DNA of 64,000 nucleotides from Bacillota bacterium. GTDB taxonomy: Bacteria > Bacillota > Negativicutes > Sporomusales > CTSoil-080. The position numbers and the translations under genes are program-made. A model generated the notes under the pieces. That model searched no databases. It saw only the letters and a program-made list of their open reading frames with translations, and was not told where the DNA came from. Location of the stretch: assembly GCA_017889635.1 (NCBI GenBank), contig JAGGAC010000006.1:114810-178809 (forward strand). Reading direction: 5' to 3'. Below are positions 1 to 9,579 of the stretch, piece by piece; the stretch's first letter is position 1, and the number at the start of each line of letters is the position of its first letter.

Positions 1-408
1 TGGCATGATGTTAAGGTCAGCTTTCTGGAGGGTGTGTTTGCTCGTGGCGACCGAAGACTAGGTAAGGTGTTGCTTTCTGCCTGGCAGCAAGGTGCAAAAT
101 TTGACGGTTGGTCGGAACATTTTAGGTTCGATGTGTGGCAGGAAGCGTTTCGACAGTCAGGGATTGACCCGGCATTTTATGCCCTGCGTGACCGGGAACA
201 TAATGAAGTATTGCCGTGGGATCATTTAAGTTCTGGAGTGGACAAAGAATTTTTGCTGCAAGAATATAGAGCGGCATTGGCTGGAGGTCTTACCGTTGAT
301 TGTCGCCGAGGTATGTGCGGCGACTGCGGCGTTTGCTCAGGGTTGGGTGTAGAAGTTATTGACTGGGGGGAAGGGCGTAATGACAAAGTTACGACTGGAG
401 ATTACTAA
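1..408 (+). CDS. TIGR03960-type B12-binding radical SAM protein, C-terminal part (5' end outside window)
   Basis: The reading frame is open from base 1 (it begins WHDVKVSFLEGVFARGD), so the gene starts upstream of the window and the GTG at 34 is only an internal valine. About 135 C-terminal residues are visible. They carry the GVFARGDRRLGKVL segment and end in a Cys-rich DCRRGMCGDCGVC motif, both of which I recognise from the C-terminus of the TIGR03960 radical SAM family. The radical SAM core is not visible. The stop overlaps the start of the next gene, a DUF2344 protein. In related Firmicutes these two are adjacent or fused, which supports the call. The exact substrate of the family is not known to me. 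Confidence 0.82.
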   Translation, partial: WHDVKVSFLEGVFARGDRRLGKVLLSAWQQGAKFDGWSEHFRFDVWQEAFRQSGIDPAFYALRDREHNEVLPWDHLSSGVDKEFLLQEYRAALAGGLTVDCRRGMCGDCGVCSGLGVEVIDWGEGRNDKVTTGDY

Positions 409-1078
409 AGGGGAAGAAATCCGATATATTTCCCATCTTGATTACGCAAGGACAATGGAGCGAGCTTTACGGCGATCAAAAATGCCGGTTGCTTATTCAG
501 AGGGGTTTAACCCACATATGAAGATGTCTTTTGCTTCGGCGCTATCGGTGGGGGTAACAAGCGAGGCTGAGTATATGGAAGTAGAGCTGTCAAAGCCTGT
601 TTCTGCAGAAAAAGTTTTCGCTGCATTAGCACACCAGTTGCCGCCTACAATTGCTATTAAGCGTGTGAAAGAAGTTGTTGGTAAGCAAAAGGCGCTTATG
701 GCGATGGTCAATTTGGCGGTTTACAAGATTGTGATGCCGTGGCATGGAGACCAGATGGAATATGTTGCTAAAGATGCTGTTTCGAGGTTTAATAGGACTG
801 AAACTGTGCTATATGTTAAGGAAAATCCAAAAGGCAACCGTGAGATTGATATAAAAAAATACATTGCTGAAGCTGTTGAGGTTGTAGTTGGCCCGAAAGG
901 GGCCGAGCTTTCAATGGTGGTGTGGATTACACCACAGGGCAGTGTCAAACCAAGTGAAGTGTTAAAGGTGCTGGTGGAGGATTTCGCTTTTCCTGGTAGT
1001 TTTGAAGCTGCGCTTATTAAGCGCAGTGGCCTCTATGTTCAAATTGATCACGAACGGTTATCGCCGATGGAAATGTGA
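380..1078 (+). CDS. TIGR03936 / DUF2344 radical SAM-associated protein
   Basis: This 232-residue protein begins MTKLRLEITKGEEIRYISHL. The ISHLD and SEGFNPHMKMSFA segments near the N-terminus are the family signature of DUF2344 proteins, which partner the preceding radical SAM protein. I place the start at ATG 380, not the upstream in-frame ATG 359, because a purine-rich GGGGGGAAGGG sits just before 380 and the family begins at this point. It overlaps the previous gene by 29 bases, suggesting translational coupling. Function is inferred to be RNA or cofactor related because it sits directly before rng, but no reaction can be read from the sequence. Confidence 0.85.
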   Translation: MTKLRLEITKGEEIRYISHLDYARTMERALRRSKMPVAYSEGFNPHMKMSFASALSVGVTSEAEYMEVELSKPVSAEKVFAALAHQLPPTIAIKRVKEVVGKQKALMAMVNLAVYKIVMPWHGDQMEYVAKDAVSRFNRTETVLYVKENPKGNREIDIKKYIAEAVEVVVGPKGAELSMVVWITPQGSVKPSEVLKVLVEDFAFPGSFEAALIKRSGLYVQIDHERLSPMEM

Positions 1079-1091
1079 GGTAAAAAGAATC

Positions 1092-2513
1092 GTGGCCAAG
1101 ATGATGTTTGTCAATAGTATGCCAGAGGAGACTAGGATGGCTCTTGTTGAAGAAGGTGAACTAGTTGAGGTGGCTGTGGAACGGACTGAAAACGGCCATA
1201 TTGTTGGCAATGTTTATAAAGGTAGGATTCAGAATGTTTTGCCTGGCATGCAGGCTGTTTTTATTGACATCGGTCGGGAGCGGAACGGTTACCTTTATGC
1301 TGGCGAATTATCTGAAAAAAAGGGGGGAAGCGGGTTAACTGTTGGCCAGGAGATTATTGTCCAGGTGGCTAAAGATTCGATAGGAACAAAAGGACCACGT
1401 ATGACGACTAGGGTAACGTTGCCGGGGCGTTATGTAGTTTTAATGCCAACATATGAATATATTGGTGTTTCGCGGCGGATTGGGGATAAAGCGGAGCGTG
1501 CAAGACTTCGCGCAGTGGTGGAAAAGCTTAAACCGCCGGGGATGGGATTGATTGTTCGCACTGTGGCAGAAGGAAAGAGCGAGGATGATATTCAGAGGGA
1601 TTGTGAGTATTTAAGCAATTTGTGGCGAACTCTGGTAGCAAGGGCTAAGAGGGTGAAAGCTCCTACGCTTCTTTACCGGGATGTAGATCTTGTTATTAGA
1701 CTTGTTCGCGATTATTTTAGTGACGATGTTGAACGGTTTGTTATTGACAATAGTGAGGCTTATGGGCGAGTAAAAGAACTTTTGAATTTTACAGAGCCTA
1801 AACTAGTGGAACGACTAGAACTTTATACCGGGCGGGAGGCGCTTTTCTTTCGTTATGGCATTGACGGCAAGTTAGCCAAATTGTCAGAGCGGCGGGTATG
1901 GCTAAAATGCGGCGGCTATTTAGTTATTGATCGTACTGAAGCTTTAACGGCTATTGATGTAAATACCGGTAAGTATGTAGGGCAGAGTAATCTTGCTGAT
2001 ACAATACTTCATACTAATCTTGAGGCTGCAGCGGAAATTGCCCATCAACTCCGTTTGCGGGATATCGGTGGCATTATTATTATTGATTTTATTGATATGA
2101 ATACGGAGGATCACCGTCAGGCGGTCTTGGCGAGACTAAACGACAGCTTGAAATATGATCGCACCCGGACAAGCTTACTCGGGATTACTGAGCTTGGATT
2201 AGTAGAAATGACACGCAAGAAGGTACGCCAAGATCTGGAGGCAATGCTTTATGCCGAATGTCCATGTTGTTCCGGGCGTGGTCATGTCTTGTCGCCGCAA
2301 ACGGTGGTGAGCGGTGTGATAAGGGAAATAAGGCAATTATCAGCTCTTGGGAAATTGCGAGGAAAGATTGTTGTTCAAGTTCATCCACAGGTTGCAGAGG
2401 TGCTCAAGCCAGAAGTAAAACGGTTGGTTACGGAATTTGCCAGGTCTCTAATAGTGGAGGCTGTTTCAACAATGAACAGTGAGGCTTATACGATTTTACA
2501 TGGACGGGAGTAG
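1092..2513 (+). CDS. rng: Ribonuclease G/E family endoribonuclease
   Basis: This is a single-strand-specific endoribonuclease of the RNase E/G family acting in RNA processing and decay. The N-terminal part contains an S1-like region (VGNVYKGRIQNVLPGMQAVF). The DNase I-like catalytic core has AIDVNTGKYVG with its Asp near residue 289 and a second acidic motif IIDFIDM near residue 330. A Zn-link motif CPCC follows near residue 391. At about 473 residues it has RNase G length and lacks the long RNase E scaffold. I choose GTG 1092, nine bases after TGAGGTA; ATG 1101 is the alternative. The upstream extension lies inside the previous gene and is not family-like. Confidence 0.9.
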   Translation: MAKMMFVNSMPEETRMALVEEGELVEVAVERTENGHIVGNVYKGRIQNVLPGMQAVFIDIGRERNGYLYAGELSEKKGGSGLTVGQEIIVQVAKDSIGTKGPRMTTRVTLPGRYVVLMPTYEYIGVSRRIGDKAERARLRAVVEKLKPPGMGLIVRTVAEGKSEDDIQRDCEYLSNLWRTLVARAKRVKAPTLLYRDVDLVIRLVRDYFSDDVERFVIDNSEAYGRVKELLNFTEPKLVERLELYTGREALFFRYGIDGKLAKLSERRVWLKCGGYLVIDRTEALTAIDVNTGKYVGQSNLADTILHTNLEAAAEIAHQLRLRDIGGIIIIDFIDMNTEDHRQAVLARLNDSLKYDRTRTSLLGITELGLVEMTRKKVRQDLEAMLYAECPCCSGRGHVLSPQTVVSGVIREIRQLSALGKLRGKIVVQVHPQVAEVLKPEVKRLVTEFARSLIVEAVSTMNSEAYTILHGRE

Positions 2514-2528
2514 AAATCGAAGAGTTTA

Positions 2529-2557
2529 TTGACAAATATTAGACCATATGATAAAAT
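2529..2557 (+). promoter_or_regulatory. Sigma-A promoter of the rplU operon
   Basis: A perfect TTGACA at 2529-2534 is followed after 17 bases by TAAAAT at 2552-2557. It sits just after rng and before the L21 leader, so it should drive rplU-prp-rpmA. Confidence 0.8.
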
Positions 2558-2564
2558 TCTATCT

Positions 2565-2700
2565 TGTAGGTTAGTGCCTATAAAGGTATCCCAAACCGCT
2601 CGAAGAAGGTAAGGTAAAAGCTCTAAGGCATTTGGACTAGTTTTACGTTTGAATGCTGATAAGAGTACCGCATTCGGCGAGTACCATTGACAGGGAGGTG
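2565..2700 (+). ncRNA. L21 leader RNA (rplU 5' UTR autoregulatory element)
   Basis: Between the promoter and rplU lies about 140 bases of non-coding, structured leader with several short self-complementary pieces, for example GTAAGGTAAAAGC against GTTTTAC. Position and general look match the L21 leader family of Firmicutes, in which excess L21 or its operon product is thought to repress expression. The assignment rests on position and resemblance; the fold was not computed. Confidence 0.6.
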
Positions 2701-2708
2701 TAAAAACA

Positions 2709-3020
2709 ATGTACGCAATAATTGAAACCGGCGGTAAGCAGTATCGCGTTAGCGAAGGTGATGTGCTTACTGTAGAAAAACTTGAACTAAATGAAGGCGA
2801 AACTGTTGAGTTTAGCCGTGTACTGTCTGTGGTAAAAGACGGTGAAGCTACTTTTGGTCAACCAGTTATAGCTGGGGCTAAGGTAACTGGCAAAGTGATG
2901 GAACAGGGCAAGGGGAAAAAGATTCTGGTATTTAAATATAAGGCTAAGTCTAATTACCGCAAGCGTCAGGGGCATCGTCAGCCGTTTACGAAAGTGGTTA
3001 TTGAAAAAATTGAAGCTTAG
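2709..3020 (+). CDS. rplU: 50S ribosomal protein L21
   Basis: This 103-residue protein begins [14 protein letters not shown], the hallmark start of bacterial L21, and ends in the basic [18 protein letters not shown] segment that contacts 23S rRNA. It is full length. A GGGAGGTG Shine-Dalgarno precedes the ATG. It is first in the rplU-prp-rpmA operon, with three bases between its stop and the next start. Confidence 0.97.
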   Translation: MYAIIETGGKQYRVSEGDVLTVEKLELNEGETVEFSRVLSVVKDGEATFGQPVIAGAKVTGKVMEQGKGKKILVFKYKAKSNYRKRQGHRQPFTKVVIEKIEA

Positions 3021-3023
3021 GCC

Positions 3024-3344
3024 ATGATAAATATTGTAATTAATCGTAATGCCGCCAGGGAAATAATCGGGTTTTCGGCTAGTGGCCATGCTAATACAGC
3101 ACCACACGGAAAGGACATTGTTTGTGCAGCCGTGGCTGCCTTGACACAGACGGCGGTGCTTGGACTGGAGCGGTATCTTGGCCGGGAATTTAGCCTTGAT
3201 ATTGCCGAAGGAAATTTGGTTATGGAACTTAGCGCAGCTCCTGACGATTTAACTGGTGCTGTATTAGAGACAATGCTTCTTGGTTTAGTGGAAATTGCGA
3301 AAATAAGTCCGAACGGTGTTCATATCGTCGAACACAGGAGGTGA
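3024..3344 (+). CDS. prp: Ribosomal-processing cysteine protease Prp
   Basis: This small cysteine protease (106 residues) removes the N-terminal extension of L27 in Firmicutes. The catalytic pair is visible: His22 in SGHANT and Cys34 in [12 protein letters not shown]. It lies between rplU and rpmA, the conserved position for the gene formerly called ysxB. Its 3' end carries the Shine-Dalgarno of rpmA, so the two genes are coupled. The substrate site is visible in the next gene. Confidence 0.93.
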   Translation: MINIVINRNAAREIIGFSASGHANTAPHGKDIVCAAVAALTQTAVLGLERYLGREFSLDIAEGNLVMELSAAPDDLTGAVLETMLLGLVEIAKISPNGVHIVEHRR

Positions 3345-3349
3345 AAGTA

Positions 3350-3643
3350 ATGTTTAATTTTGATCTGCAATTGTTTGCTCATAAAAAAGGGGTTGGCAGT
3401 TCGCGTAATGGTCGTGACAGCGCATCCCAACGGCTTGGTGTTAAGCGTCATGAAGGACAAGTTGTGACTGCAGGAAGCATTTTGGTTCGTCAGCGGGGGA
3501 CCCATTTTCATCCTGGTTTGAATGTCGGTATTGGCAAGGATGACACTTTGTTCGCCAAAATTGCTGGTCGTGTTGCTTTTGAGCGTAAAGGCCGTCAAAA
3601 CCGCCAGATCTGTGTTTATCCGCTAGAAGAGGCGATTATGTAG
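3350..3643 (+). CDS. rpmA: 50S ribosomal protein L27, pre-protein with Prp-cleaved extension
   Basis: The protein is 97 residues. The start is ATG 3350, seven bases after AGGAGGTG; an upstream GTG at 3341 lies inside that ribosome binding site and is unlikely. The N-terminus MFNFDLQLF is followed by AHKKGVGSS, the true L27 N-terminus that reaches the peptidyl transferase centre. The LQLF|AHKKG junction matches the Prp processing site, so mature L27 should begin at Ala10. The rest shows the conserved [13 protein letters not shown] and GTHFHPG segments. Confidence 0.96.
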   Translation: MFNFDLQLFAHKKGVGSSRNGRDSASQRLGVKRHEGQVVTAGSILVRQRGTHFHPGLNVGIGKDDTLFAKIAGRVAFERKGRQNRQICVYPLEEAIM

Positions 3644-3653
3644 TGAATAATGG

Positions 3654-3685
3654 GCCTGCGGCATGTCGCCGCAGGCATTTTTTTT
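3654..3685 (+). terminator. Intrinsic terminator after rpmA
   Basis: A perfect 9-bp stem (GCCTGCGGC at 3654-3662, GCCGCAGGC at 3668-3676) with a 5-base loop is followed by A and eight T. It closes the rplU operon. Confidence 0.93.
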
Positions 3686-3755
3686 GCCTATCTAACAGGA
3701 TTTTGGGCCTATGACGCGAATTTATAACTATTGCCCTTAAGGGAGGAAAACGCGC

Positions 3756-3962
3756 ATGGTTAAACCGGTGTGTGAAGAAGTGGAAAGAGCACTTAGTGCT
3801 CAACGTCATCAATTCATTAACCATATCCAGGTAATACATGCTTTATTGGAATTGAAACGCGTAGATAACGCACTGAAATATATGGAGGATCTTGCCAAGG
3901 ACCCCGCTTTGTTGTCTGATCCTCTTGTGGAGCGCGGGCAGTCTAAATGCCGGGCCAAGTAA
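3756..3962 (+). CDS. Small Spo0B-like (DHp-domain) protein
   Basis: This 68-residue protein carries an ERALSAQRHQFINHIQVIHA stretch that resembles the dimerisation/histidine-phosphotransfer helix of Spo0B and SpoOB-type sensor kinases. His18 in the RHQFINH motif is the likely phosphoacceptor. It sits between rpmA and obg, exactly where spo0B lies in Bacillus, which supports homology. It is far shorter than Bacillus Spo0B (about 190 residues) because the C-terminal ATPase-like domain is absent; the frame ends at TAA 3960 and no continuation is evident. A GGGAGG ribosome binding site precedes the ATG. It may act as a minimal phosphotransferase in the sporulation phosphorelay, or may be a relic. 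Confidence 0.72.
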   Translation: MVKPVCEEVERALSAQRHQFINHIQVIHALLELKRVDNALKYMEDLAKDPALLSDPLVERGQSKCRAK

Positions 3963-4082
3963 AAAGCTGGTGTAATATGTTGTAATATGTTGAAGGCTTT
4001 TGAAACGATAAATAAAAGCTTGCCAGAAGGCGTATATTACATAATAGTGTGATTGATAAGTGATGACTAATTGTTAGTCTAA

Positions 4083-5366
<1,284 letters not shown>

Positions 5367-5384
5367 GAGGCACCTTAATTTTTT

Positions 5385-5678
5385 ATGTTGACATCAAAAC
5401 AAAAGAGCTATTTAAAAGCACTCGGAAGTGAACTCGAACCGGTTATTCAGATCGGAAAAGCTGGTTTAGCAACCAGCGTTGTTGCTAGTGCGGAGGCGGT
5501 AATTGCTGCTCGGGAATTGATAAAGGTACGGGTGCTGAAGAACAGCCCTGAGGAGCCGAAGGTGTTTATTGAGCAATTAGGCAGGGCGGTGCAAGCTGAG
5601 CTAGTACAGGTGATCGGGCGAAACGGTCTTTTGTACCGGCGTCATCCAGAAAAACCGAAAATTGAGCTGCCGAGTTAA
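5385..5678 (+). CDS. yhbY: YhbY-type CRM-domain RNA-binding protein
   Basis: The protein is 97 residues, the usual family length, and consists of one CRM domain. It starts MLTSKQKSYLKALGSELEPV and contains the conserved QIGKAGL loop. Family members associate with pre-50S ribosomes. It lies 18 bases after obg and 14 before proB, in one transcription unit. Confidence 0.93.
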   Translation: MLTSKQKSYLKALGSELEPVIQIGKAGLATSVVASAEAVIAARELIKVRVLKNSPEEPKVFIEQLGRAVQAELVQVIGRNGLLYRRHPEKPKIELPS

Positions 5679-5692
5679 CGGGGGAGAAGTAG

Positions 5693-6820
5693 ATGGTTGC
5701 CAGAAGCGATCTAGCGGATGCTAAGCGAATAGTTGTCAAGGTAGGAACAAGTACGATAACGCATAGCACTGGCAAATTGAATTTGCTGCGACTGGAGAGG
5801 CTAGTTCGGGAGATATCTGATTTGTCGAACCAGGGTAAAGAGCTTATACTTGTTACCTCAGGTGCTGTTGGAGCTGGGATGGATCGACTCGGGATGAAAG
5901 AGAAACCTAGAACCATACCTGAAAAACAGGCTGCTGCTGCAGTTGGCCAGGGTATTTTGATGCAGACTTATGAAAAACTGTTTGCTGAATATGGCCAAGT
6001 GGTGGCTCAGGTACTTTTGACCAGGGAGGATTCGAATCATCGTAAACGCTGTATTAATTCTCGTAACACATTGATCACACTAATGGCAATGGGTGTTATT
6101 CCAATTATTAATGAGAACGATGTTGTGGCAGTAGATGAACTAAAGTTTGGTGATAATGATACTTTATCAGCGATGGTAGCTAGCATTATCGACGCTGAGT
6201 TACTTGTTATCTTGTCTGATGTTGACGGCCTTTATACTGGTAATCCCCAGTGTGATGAGGCTGCGCGACTTTTGCCGGAAATATTCGATATTACCCCTGA
6301 TGTAGAAGCACTGGCTGGGGGACCTGGGTCAAAGCAGGGAACCGGCGGTATGTATACCAAGATTCAAGCCGCCAAGATTGCAGTAAACTCCGGAGTGACG
6401 ATGATTATTGCTTCTGGAGGCCGTGACGGAATTATCAGGGATATTTTGGCCGGTGCGGAATTTGGGACGATTTTTTGGCCTAAGGAACGTAGTCTAGAGT
6501 TTCGTAAACGTTGGCTGGCATTTGGCAATCGGGTATCTGGCACAGTGACGGTGGATAAGGGATGCGAGAAAGCTATTTTAAACGGCGGGTCGAGTCTTTT
6601 AGCTGCAGGTATAACTACGGTGGCGGGAGACTTTGAACATGGCAATACTGTACGTATTCTCTCAATAGAGGGACGGGAACTTGCCAGAGGTCTTTCCAAC
6701 TACAGCGCCGATGAAATCCGGCGGATTATGGGAGTTCATACTAACCAGATTGCCGATATTCTTGGCATTAAGCTGTATGATGAAGTTATTCATCGTGATA
6801 ATATGGTGCTGCTGGTATAA
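5693..6820 (+). CDS. proB: Glutamate 5-kinase
   Basis: It phosphorylates glutamate to gamma-glutamyl phosphate, the first step of proline synthesis. The 375-residue protein has an amino-acid kinase domain (KVGTSTITH near the N-terminus, TSGAVGAG, NENDVVAVDELKFGDND, GTGGMYTKIQAA) and a C-terminal PUA domain from about residue 280. This is the full-length two-domain form. The start follows GGGGGAG by seven bases. proA, the usual partner, is not next to it; a terminator follows. Confidence 0.96.
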   Translation: MVARSDLADAKRIVVKVGTSTITHSTGKLNLLRLERLVREISDLSNQGKELILVTSGAVGAGMDRLGMKEKPRTIPEKQAAAAVGQGILMQTYEKLFAEYGQVVAQVLLTREDSNHRKRCINSRNTLITLMAMGVIPIINENDVVAVDELKFGDNDTLSAMVASIIDAELLVILSDVDGLYTGNPQCDEAARLLPEIFDITPDVEALAGGPGSKQGTGGMYTKIQAAKIAVNSGVTMIIASGGRDGIIRDILAGAEFGTIFWPKERSLEFRKRWLAFGNRVSGTVTVDKGCEKAILNGGSSLLAAGITTVAGDFEHGNTVRILSIEGRELARGLSNYSADEIRRIMGVHTNQIADILGIKLYDEVIHRDNMVLLV

Positions 6821-6887
6821 AGCGAATTTGATTAGAGACAGTTATTTTTTGTTGTAATGTCAGATGAGCTAAATATCAGTTTGGAGG

Positions 6888-6927
6888 AGCATCTCTTGGA
6901 ACAAGTGAGTTCTAAGGGGTGCTTTTT
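6888..6927 (+). terminator. Intrinsic terminator after proB
   Basis: A 15-bp stem with G-U pairs (AGCATCTCTTGGAAC at 6888-6902 with GTTCTAAGGGGTGCT at 6909-6923) and a 6-base loop runs into five T. It ends the obg-yhbY-proB unit. Confidence 0.8.
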
Positions 6928-6990
6928 ACGGTATGAATAGCTGATTAATTATACAGAATAATGCTAATGACAAGGTGTGGAGGGGTTAGT

Positions 6991-7128
6991 GTGGGCTATT
7001 TTTACGCTATCTTGAATTATTTGAAAACTGAGAAAGCGCGGCGTGACATGGCAGATTACATTCGGGCTGCGGTAATTATTGCGGCAGTAATGGCGATGGT
7101 ACGCATAGCTTTGGACTTACTACGGTAA
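6991..7128 (+). CDS. Small hypothetical membrane protein (45 aa)
   Basis: This short ORF occupies the proB-nadD gap. It starts at GTG 6991 after GGAGGGG at correct spacing and encodes 45 residues. The N-terminal part is amphipathic and basic (YLKTEKARRDM). The C-terminal half is one hydrophobic helix (IRAAVIIAAVMAMVRIAL). I do not recognise the family. The good ribosome binding site, single membrane helix and intact frame favour a real gene, but conservation would decide. Confidence 0.5.
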   Translation: MGYFYAILNYLKTEKARRDMADYIRAAVIIAAVMAMVRIALDLLR

Positions 7129-7202
7129 ACGACGTGTTCGTACGGCGATAGCGTTTGTAAGTTAAATGTACTGGTTGGAGGCTAGACTTTTATTATTTGT
7201 CG

Positions 7203-7216
7203 GTGTTTGGTATAAT
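7203..7216 (+). promoter_or_regulatory. Probable extended -10 promoter before nadD
   Basis: TTTGGTATAAT contains an extended -10 (TG-N-TATAAT, hexamer 7211-7216) about 45 bases before nadD. No convincing -35 hexamer is seen, which is typical of extended -10 promoters. Confidence 0.5.
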
Positions 7217-7261
7217 AAGTAAAAATATATATGCATTGATGATAGACTGGGGAAAAGGTTG

Positions 7262-7873
7262 ATGGTAAATAAACGTAAAACGGGGATTATGGGTGGTACC
7301 TTCGACCCGATCCATGTTGGTCATTTAGTAACTGCTGAAGCGGTACGTGTTGAATACGGTCTTGATAAGGTTATATTTATTCCAGCTGCTAACCCACCGC
7401 ATAAGCAAGAACTAAATGTTACACCTGCTATTCACCGTTATATTATGACGGTAATGGCAACTTGTTCTAATCCGAATTTTGTTGTTTCTTCAATAGAACT
7501 TGATCGGTCGGGGCCATCTTATACAGTTGATACTGTTCGAGCGTTAAATGCCAAGTATGGTGATAAGACAGAGTTTTATTTTATTACCGGTGCTGATGCA
7601 ATTGGCGAGTTGACGACCTGGGAGAATGTCAGTGAAATTTTGAATTTATGTTATTTTGTAGCAGCGACGCGCCCAGGGTGCAATAGTGATTTAGATAGTG
7701 TAATAAATTATTTTGGCGAGAAGGGGCGAGATCGTATCTTTCGCTTAACGACTCCAGAACTTGAAATTTCAGCTACCGATATCCGTGACCGGGTGAAAAG
7801 AGGACGGTCAATCAAATACATTGTACCTGAGAATGTGGAGAGTTATATAATGAAGGAAGGCTTGTATCTTTAA
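7262..7873 (+). CDS. nadD: Nicotinate-nucleotide adenylyltransferase
   Basis: It adenylates nicotinate mononucleotide to deamido-NAD in NAD synthesis. The 203-residue protein shows the nucleotidyltransferase signature [12 protein letters not shown] near residue 12 with its HxGH motif, and the C-terminal [15 protein letters not shown] segment. I prefer ATG 7262; a TTG immediately upstream is in frame. In many Firmicutes nadD, yqeK, lytR and rsfS form one cluster. Here the same order is kept but a hemerythrin and an RRM gene are inserted after nadD. Confidence 0.95.
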   Translation: MVNKRKTGIMGGTFDPIHVGHLVTAEAVRVEYGLDKVIFIPAANPPHKQELNVTPAIHRYIMTVMATCSNPNFVVSSIELDRSGPSYTVDTVRALNAKYGDKTEFYFITGADAIGELTTWENVSEILNLCYFVAATRPGCNSDLDSVINYFGEKGRDRIFRLTTPELEISATDIRDRVKRGRSIKYIVPENVESYIMKEGLYL

Positions 7874-8055
7874 ACATCGGTGCTGGCAAAAAGAAGATGG
7901 AGACACTTTCTGTCTTTCGACGTATTTCTATATGTTTTTTTGAAATTGTTTTTATTTTTAATGCAACATAATGAAGGAATGGAAAAAAATATATAGAAAT
8001 TAATAATCTATAAATAGTTATGATTATTTGACAAAATACGTAGGAGGGTAGGAAG

Positions 8056-8445
8056 ATGCCTTTATGGAAAGAAGAATACCGACTTGGTATAGAAATAATT
8101 GATGAACAGCACCAAAGGCTTATGGATATTGCAGACAGGGCATCCGCATTGCTTAGGAACGAGCTGATAACTGATAAGTATGACAAGATTGTTGATATCC
8201 TACAAGAGCTAAAAGATTATACGATATACCATTTTGCCTCAGAAGAGGATTATATGAAGAACATTGGTTATGGTAAACTTCTGTCCCATAAAGTTGAGCA
8301 TGATGATTTTGTTGCTAAGATTAGTAATATTGATTTAAGTAAAATTGATAATAACCAAAATTTGTATTTGCTTGAGCTTTTGGATTTTGTTGCCAAATGG
8401 ATAGGTAGCCATATTTTGAAGACTGATAAAATGTATGTGCAATAA
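8056..8445 (+). CDS. Bacteriohemerythrin-like di-iron protein
   Basis: This 129-residue four-helix protein has the complete hemerythrin ligand set: His19 (DEQH), His59 and Glu63 (YHFASEE), His78 and His82 (HKVEH), and His119 with Asp124 (HILKTD). Such stand-alone proteins bind O2 at a di-iron site and act in oxygen sensing, delivery or scavenging, which fits an anaerobe. An AGGAGGGTAGGAAG ribosome binding site precedes the ATG. It stands alone between nadD and the RRM gene. Confidence 0.92.
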   Translation: MPLWKEEYRLGIEIIDEQHQRLMDIADRASALLRNELITDKYDKIVDILQELKDYTIYHFASEEDYMKNIGYGKLLSHKVEHDDFVAKISNIDLSKIDNNQNLYLLELLDFVAKWIGSHILKTDKMYVQ

Positions 8446-8582
8446 ATAATTTATGCGTGAGATTGGCGCTGGACTATTATCTTTCTTTCTCCAAATAAAG
8501 GCAGGCATAAGTAATGTGAAATTGCAGATAATGTTGGTGTAAGTGAATCGTTGAGATGACGGGGAAAGAGAGGTGATTTCTT

Positions 8583-8834
8583 GTGGCGAAAACTCTCTAT
8601 GTCGGTAATTTACCTTGGGGTACTACGGAGAATGATCTGACGGATGCGTTCCGGTCTTATGGCACAGTCATTTCCAGTAGGATTATTACCGATAAAGAAA
8701 CAGGAAGATCAAGAGGTTTTGGATTTGTCGAAGTCGATGATTCGGATGCGGACAAAATGGTTTCGGCAATGAATGGCTCGGATTTTGGCGGCCGTCAGGT
8801 GGTCGTTAATGAAGCTAAACCCCGACAGGGATAG
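8583..8834 (+). CDS. RRM-domain RNA-binding protein
   Basis: The 83-residue protein is one RNA recognition motif. RNP2 (LYVGNL, residues 4-9) and RNP1 (RGFGFVEV, about residues 44-51) are intact. It starts at GTG 8583, after GAGAGGTGATTTCTT. Small single-RRM proteins in bacteria are usually cold-inducible RNA chaperones; the partner RNAs are unknown. A strong palindromic terminator follows directly. Confidence 0.93.
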   Translation: MAKTLYVGNLPWGTTENDLTDAFRSYGTVISSRIITDKETGRSRGFGFVEVDDSDADKMVSAMNGSDFGGRQVVVNEAKPRQG

Positions 8835-8849
8835 TGGTGATGAGCTTTG

Positions 8850-8880
8850 ATGCCTCCTAATATTAGGAGGCATTTTATTT
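8850..8880. terminator. Palindromic (bidirectional) terminator after the RRM gene
   Basis: A perfect 24-bp palindrome at 8850-8873 (halves ATGCCTCCTAAT and ATTAGGAGGCAT) is followed by a T-rich tract. Confidence 0.85.
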
Positions 8881-8954
8881 TTATGTTGAGTAATAAAAAA
8901 GGTAAAGGACCTTATTTTACACGGAGGAGTATAGATGGCTTTCACGAATTGAAA

Positions 8955-9539
8955 ATGTGGGTGAAAAAGATGATGAATGGAATATACGCTAAATTGGGAA
9001 AAAGTCTCTCGGCTAAGAGACTAAAACATTCTGTTGGTGTAAGTGAGACAGCAGTAGCTCTTGCTGGGTGTTATGGCGCAGATATAGAAAAAGCTAGGCT
9101 AGCTGGTCTATTACATGACTGTGCTCGGGAAATGACCAGCAACATCCTGTTGAAAATAGCCGAAAACTCTGGTATAGTGTTGAATGATATCGAAAAATGT
9201 CAACCAGTATTATTGCACGCTCCAGTGGGGGCGATTGTTGCCAGACGAGATTATGGGATTGAGGATGATGGAATTTGTCAGGCTATTTCCCGGCATACTG
9301 TTGGCGGTATTGAAATGGAGCTGTTGGATAAGATTATTTTTTTGGCGGACTTTATTGAACCGGGAAGGGATTTTCCGGGAGTTGGTAAACTAAGAGATTT
9401 AGCTTGGAGCGATTTAAGCGACGCTGTATTAGCGGCTTATGACAATACGATATTATACTTGATTTCTAATCAGGGGTTAATTCATCAGGATGCATTAAAT
9501 GGACGTAATGCATTGCTGATGCAAAAAAATATGCAATAA
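8955..9539 (+). CDS. yqeK: YqeK family HD-domain Ap4A hydrolase
   Basis: This is a symmetrical diadenosine tetraphosphatase of the HD superfamily. The metal motif GLLHDCARE is near the N-terminus, and KIIFLADFIEPGRDF is the family signature towards the C-terminus. The frame is open upstream to 8847, but the family N-terminus corresponds to MNGIYAKLGKSLSAKRLKHS, so the start is among ATG 8955, ATG 8970 or ATG 8973. None has a strong ribosome binding site. The only strong one (GGAGGAG at about 8923) precedes a 5-codon ORF at 8935-8952 that ends two bases before ATG 8955, so translational coupling is possible. Confidence 0.88.
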   Translation: MWVKKMMNGIYAKLGKSLSAKRLKHSVGVSETAVALAGCYGADIEKARLAGLLHDCAREMTSNILLKIAENSGIVLNDIEKCQPVLLHAPVGAIVARRDYGIEDDGICQAISRHTVGGIEMELLDKIIFLADFIEPGRDFPGVGKLRDLAWSDLSDAVLAAYDNTILYLISNQGLIHQDALNGRNALLMQKNMQ

Positions 9540-9579
9540 TAGGTATTATTGCATAGCTCTTGGAGAGGGGAGGGTGATT

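Noticed and set aside
1002..1091. Longer start for RNase G
   Set aside because: The extension overlaps the previous gene and is unlike the family; GTG 1092 has a ribosome binding site.
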